This document shows positions 59,899 through 64,000 of a DNA stretch of 64,000 bases, one piece after another. The stretch comes from Byssothecium circinans. Taxonomy: Eukaryota > Ascomycota > Dothideomycetes > Pleosporales > Massarinaceae. The DNA is taken from positions 999,047 to 1,063,046 of the forward strand of contig ML976980.1 of assembly GCA_010015675.1 (NCBI GenBank). The letters are read 5' to 3'. The notes below the pieces were generated by a model that ran no database searches, was not told the DNA's origin, and saw only the letters and a program-made list of their open reading frames with translations. Position 1 is the stretch's first letter, and each line of letters opens with the position of its first letter. A program made the translations under genes and the position numbers.

Positions 59899-60886
59899 GA
59901 TGGTTGGTGCACCGACTTCAAGATTTTGTTGTATCGCACGTAGGACTACTCCGTAACGAAACTCTCTTTATGATGCAGCATACATGCAGAGAGGTTTGTA
60001 GAAGACAGGGCCTAGGCTTGGATTGTTTGCTCGACTAGACGGCGAGGCGAATGATTTCTCCGTGGTTAGACTGAGATATCCTGTATCATGTATGCCATGG
60101 TCGTGAGAAAGCACAGCAGACGGGACGCTCATTGGCGGTGGCATTTGAGGCCGCTCCTTGCCTTATGCGGACTAGGCGGCGATGTCGTGATTACCATCTG
60201 GCCGATGAAACACACAGAAGTGATGTGTTGATATAGGTGGAGGGTTAACGGGCTGTGAACTCCTGTGTAGTATGTACATTCAAACACCATCGCCATGCCG
60301 TATGCCATATGCTATAGCAAACAAGAAATTCCACTACTGCAGGCGGTTGAGCCCCACGATGCGGTGACAGTCAGCGACACTTGGATTTGAGTCTTGGACC
60401 CTGTGACGCACGCCGCCCGACACAACCACAGCACTGAGGTAGCACCGAGCCACCACCGACTCTACGATCACAAGGGCGGCTCTCGCCGCGCTACTATGCT
60501 TGATCACCACTTGGCCAGAATCCGGATAGACATGATCTGCCCCGTGCCGGCCCTCTGTCTTTAACAGTACAGCCTCCTGCTTACCGTGTAGACAGTAGCG
60601 ACCTCGGGAGAGATGCCTGCACGTGGTGAGTGTGCCCCAACACCCACACCCATACATCGGCCTTTCGGTGAGATGAGCCACACTGGAGCATGAGCATGAC
60701 CCTCCGCGGCGACGGCGTCTTGCGTCCATATGACCAGCTTCCAAGGTGCCGCTCTTGAGCCAGCTAACAACCACCCCGTCCCAGTCATCCACGTCCACGT
60801 CCACATCCACACCCACACCCACGCCCACATCCCCTCGACATCCCCCTCGACGTCCACCTCCTCTCCCAACTTCACCCGCCTCCGCC
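59899..60886. promoter_or_regulatory. Divergent promoter region between IAH1 and the CLC gene
   Basis: 988 bp between divergent start codons. A CCAC/CCACAC-rich tract at about 60788-60830 lies in the CLC leader; the CLC frame is open through it without an upstream ATG of note. ORFs at 60334-61037 on the minus strand are shadows of the CLC gene and leader. Confidence 0.5.
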
Positions 60887-63768
60887 ATGCCCAAGTCGGC
60901 CATCTCCTACCACAGCGTCGACCAGCGGAGCGACGACGACGACGATGACGACCGCTACGACGAAGCCGCGTACCTAGAGCGGCAGGAGCGACGCGACACG
61001 GTGAGCAGCGCAACACCAACATCGCCCACCACCACATTCCGTCCGATGCGTCGATGCCGGGCTTCCGACAACGACCTCACCCAGCACGGCGCCACGGAGC
61101 GCTCCAGTCTGCTCGGGGATGCCTACCACAGCCGCAGCTATGCGAGTATGCCGGGCACCATCCCAGGCACCCCGCGCCGACACAACAACCAGATGCCCAC
61201 CAGCAGACGCAGGCGCCATAGTCGCCGCGGCTCCTTCAGCCAGCGCCTGGTCAACGCCCTCGGCGAGAGGCCCCAGTCCATGGAGAACAGCATGCAGGCC
61301 TCCCGGGCGTCCATCTTCCAGGACACGCGCGTGTGGTACGACCAGTTCACCTCGACCGACTGGGTGCGCGACTCCATCAACGACGCCTTCCGCGTCAAGG
61401 CCCTCCGCAGCCGCAAGGACTTCCGCGGTCGCCTGGCCGCCTGGTTTGATGGCGCTCAGGGCTGGATCCTCGTCGCCATCATCGGCATCTTGACCGCCGT
61501 CGTCGCCTACTTGGTCAACATCACCGAGAACACGCTGTTCGATTGGAAGGAGGGCCACTGCACAAACGGCTGGTACAAGAGCAAGAAGACCTGCTGCATC
61601 GGCGCCACCATTTGTGACGATTGGCTGCACTGGAGCCGTGTACTCCGCAGTGACAGGCTGGACATGGTGCAGACTCAGTATGCTGCCTTTGTCGTCGGCG
61701 TCGTCGTCCTCTCCCTGGCCTCCTGCCTCCTGACTCTTGCTACAAAAACCGTGGTCCCGTCCGCCATCTCCATCTCAACCTTGGACGAGAACCTGGGAGC
61801 CGAGATTCAGGCGTCACGCGACCACGATGAAGACGACGAAGACACAAAGCAGAGCATGACCCCGGAAGCACGCTTCAACGAGTCGCAGCTCCGTCCCCCC
61901 ATGGTCTACTACTCGGCCGCTGGCAGTGGAGTTGCCGAAGTCAAGGTCATTCTCAGCGGCTTTGTGCTGCACGGCTACCTTGGTGTCCGTACCTTGGTCA
62001 TCAAGACGCTTGGCTTGATCCTTAGTGTTGCGTCAGGCCTGAGTCTCGGTAAAGAGGGCCCCTACGTACACATCTCAACCGCCATCGGTAACATTGCATG
62101 CCGTATCTTCTCCAAATATAGCAACAACGACGGAAAGCGACGAGAAATCCTGAGTGCAAGTGCTGCGAGCGGTGTTGCTGTGGCCTTTGGTGCCCCCATC
62201 AGTGGCGTCTTGTTCAGTTTGGAGGAAGTCAGCTACTACTTTCCGTCCAAGACGCTGTTTCGCACCTTCTTTTGTTGTATTGTAAGTCACCACTCTCAAC
62301 TGCTCCTTCCCTCAAGCTAATACACACAGGCTGCCGCTCTGTCGCTCAAGTTCCTTAACCCTTACGGAAACAACAAGATTGTGCTATTTGAAGTTCGCTA
62401 TCTCACAGACTGGAAATTCTTCGAACTCATTGCCTTCGTCTTCACAGGCGCATTGGGCGGCATTCTAGGGGCTCTCTTCATCAAAGCATCCCGCGTCTGG
62501 GCTCGCACCTTCCGGCGCATCCCCGTTATTAAAAAGTATCCTCTTCTTGAGGTGTTTCTGGTTGCCCTACTGACCGGCCTTATTAGCTTCTGGAACAGGT
62601 ACACGAAGCTCCCCGTGGCAGAACTGCTCTTCGAACTCGCCAGCCCATGCGGCACCTTCACCAACTCGGGAGATGGACTCTGCCCGACACGCGAGAATAT
62701 TCCCAACGTACTACGAGTGCTACTCGTCGCTTTTGTGGTTAAGGCGGGACTAACCGTCATCACATTCGGCATCAAAGTGCCTGCAGGAATCTACGTACCT
62801 TCCATGGTTGTCGGCGGTCTTGCTGGGCGTATGGTAGGACACACAGTCCAGCTGTTCGCACTCCGTTTTTCCGACTCTGGCTTATTCGGACATTGTGATC
62901 CCTCAGGCCCTCCTGGATCATGCGTCGTTCCCGGAGTATATGCCATGGTCGCTGCCGGGGCTACTATGACTGGCGTCACACGTCTGACTGTGACTCTTGC
63001 CGTCATTCTCTTCGAGCTTACGGGCAGTTTAGATCACGTCCTACCCTTCTCTTTGGGTATCTTAGTCGCCAAGTGGGTAGCAGATGCCATCGAACCGCTC
63101 AGTATCTACGACCTACTGACGGATATGAACTCTTACCCTTTCCTCGACAATAAAGTGAGGCCCATCTTCACCTCTGAGCTTGGCGACATAACTCTGCGAA
63201 CTCGACCCGAGCGTATCATCGACATATCTGATTCTGCCTTGATTCCCGCATCCGAGCTGCGTGTAAAGCAGCAATACCTCGCCATGGCTGGCGAGCTGGA
63301 TGGAGGCCTTGCTATCGTCAAGCGTGGCGTTCTTGTTGGATTGATACCTCATCCCGATCTCCAATTTGCCCTAGACAGACTGGAAGACGAGGACAATACC
63401 CTCTGTCTCATGTCTCCGCTGGTCGATTGGGCTGCTGGACGGGAACAGTCTGGCGATGATCACACCAACGCGGAAAACATCGACAATAGCGATTTTACGC
63501 CCTTTATTGATCCAGCACCCGTCTCGCTGGACGTGCACTCTCCTATGGACTTGGTCTATGAGTGCTTCGTGAAACTGGGATTGCGCTATGTATGTGTACT
63601 GAGAGATGGAAAGTACGCCGGGATGGTGAGCAACAAGTTCTATAACACGATGATAACCCCTGCTAATCATGTATTCAGATACACAAAAAAGCTTTTGTAA
63701 AATACATCAAAGAGCTGGAAGAAGAGGAGAAAAAGAGCCATCCCAAGTTCCTACGCTTCCATACTTGA
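60887..63768 (+). CDS. CLC voltage-gated chloride channel/H+ exchanger (Gef1/CLC-3 type)
   Basis: Three exons (60887-62281, 62330-63625, 63679-63768) sum to 2781 nt and 926 residues. After a ~190-residue disordered N-terminus with acidic and Arg-rich parts come the membrane helices. The three chloride-filter motifs are clear: GSGVAEVKV (GSGIP region, with Ile-Pro changed to Val-Ala), GKEGPYVHI with the gating Glu, and PAGIYVPSM. FGAPISGVLFSLEE is also typical. Two CBS domains follow (PERIIDISDSALIP region and the DVHSPMDLVYECFVKLGLRY region). The last exon adds a short charged tail (KELEEEEKKSH). CLC-3/Gef1 proteins exchange chloride for protons in Golgi, vacuole or endosome membranes and support acidification and copper loading. 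Confidence 0.95.
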
Positions 63769-64000
63769 TTTCTTATATCTTCTTCCCTCCACCTCTCTGT
63801 ACGGTCATTTCCTTCCGATCCATTACGCTATTTCCTGTCTTTTGCCTTTTACCTCCGCATTCATGAACCAGGGTCTATTTCGCTTTCTTATTGATTCGTT
63901 AGGTAGGCAAAGGCAGTTACGCATGAGCATATGCATCAAATGGCGTTTAGAGAGCATAAATGGGATCTTGCAAGATACCAGGTAGAAGTAGAGAAGCCTT
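63769..64000. other. 3' flank of the CLC gene
   Basis: 232 bp to the window edge. T/C-rich 3' UTR-like sequence. No further gene start seen. Confidence 0.5.

Noticed and set aside
60334..61037. Minus-strand ORFs upstream of the CLC gene
   Set aside because: They run antisense to the CA-rich leader and the start of the CLC gene and encode Gly/Val/Arg repeats only.

Overview
The window looks like a piece of a filamentous ascomycete chromosome (Pezizomycotina, probably Dothideomycetes; the class is an inference from the gene content). Genes are closely packed on both strands. Introns are short, mostly 45-160 nt, with GT..AG ends and often a CTAAC-like branch site. The gene set is fungal: Zn(II)2Cys6 factors, MFS transporters, a rhodopsin-fold membrane protein, CTK3, small secreted proteins and a single-intron midasin of about 4,900 residues. 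There are no bacterial operons and no tRNA, rRNA or CRISPR that I can support.

Left part (1-11 kb) is accessory in character. It starts with a broken rhodopsin-domain gene and a broken MFS transporter. Two related protein-kinase-like genes follow, both on the minus strand. The second has three copies of a roughly 90-residue module after its kinase domain. It is interrupted by a 128-bp hAT-like MITE with a clean 8-bp target duplication. The next 1.4 kb has no recognisable gene.

Middle part (11-38 kb) is mostly housekeeping: an HSL-type alpha/beta hydrolase, an RBBP6/Mpe1-like RING protein with an RS tail, pyrroline-5-carboxylate reductase (PRO3), CTD-kinase subunit CTK3, mitochondrial ribosomal protein L12 (MNP1), midasin (MDN1, 14.7 kb, six AAA modules plus a MIDAS domain) and a DHA2-type MFS transporter. 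PRO3/CTK3 and MNP1/MDN1 are divergent pairs, each sharing a roughly 0.4 kb promoter gap.

The 38-48 kb stretch is accessory again. It holds a six-cysteine small secreted protein, a secreted protein with a Kex2-type site, an acidic-repeat protein and a small protein that share a short W-x-A-[IL]-K-K-H motif, a decayed gene between those two, and a Zn2Cys6 transcription factor.

Right part (48-64 kb) carries a UBP12-like ubiquitin protease, an unusual protein joining a Zn2Cys6-spaced cluster to a Ulp1/C48-like domain that seems to lack its catalytic His, a conserved fungal protein of unknown role, an IAH1-type GDSL esterase whose first coding exon is only the ATG, and a CLC chloride transporter.

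Exon joins below were worked out by hand from reading frame and splice signals. For most genes the exon lengths sum to a multiple of three. Starts that could not be fixed are flagged.
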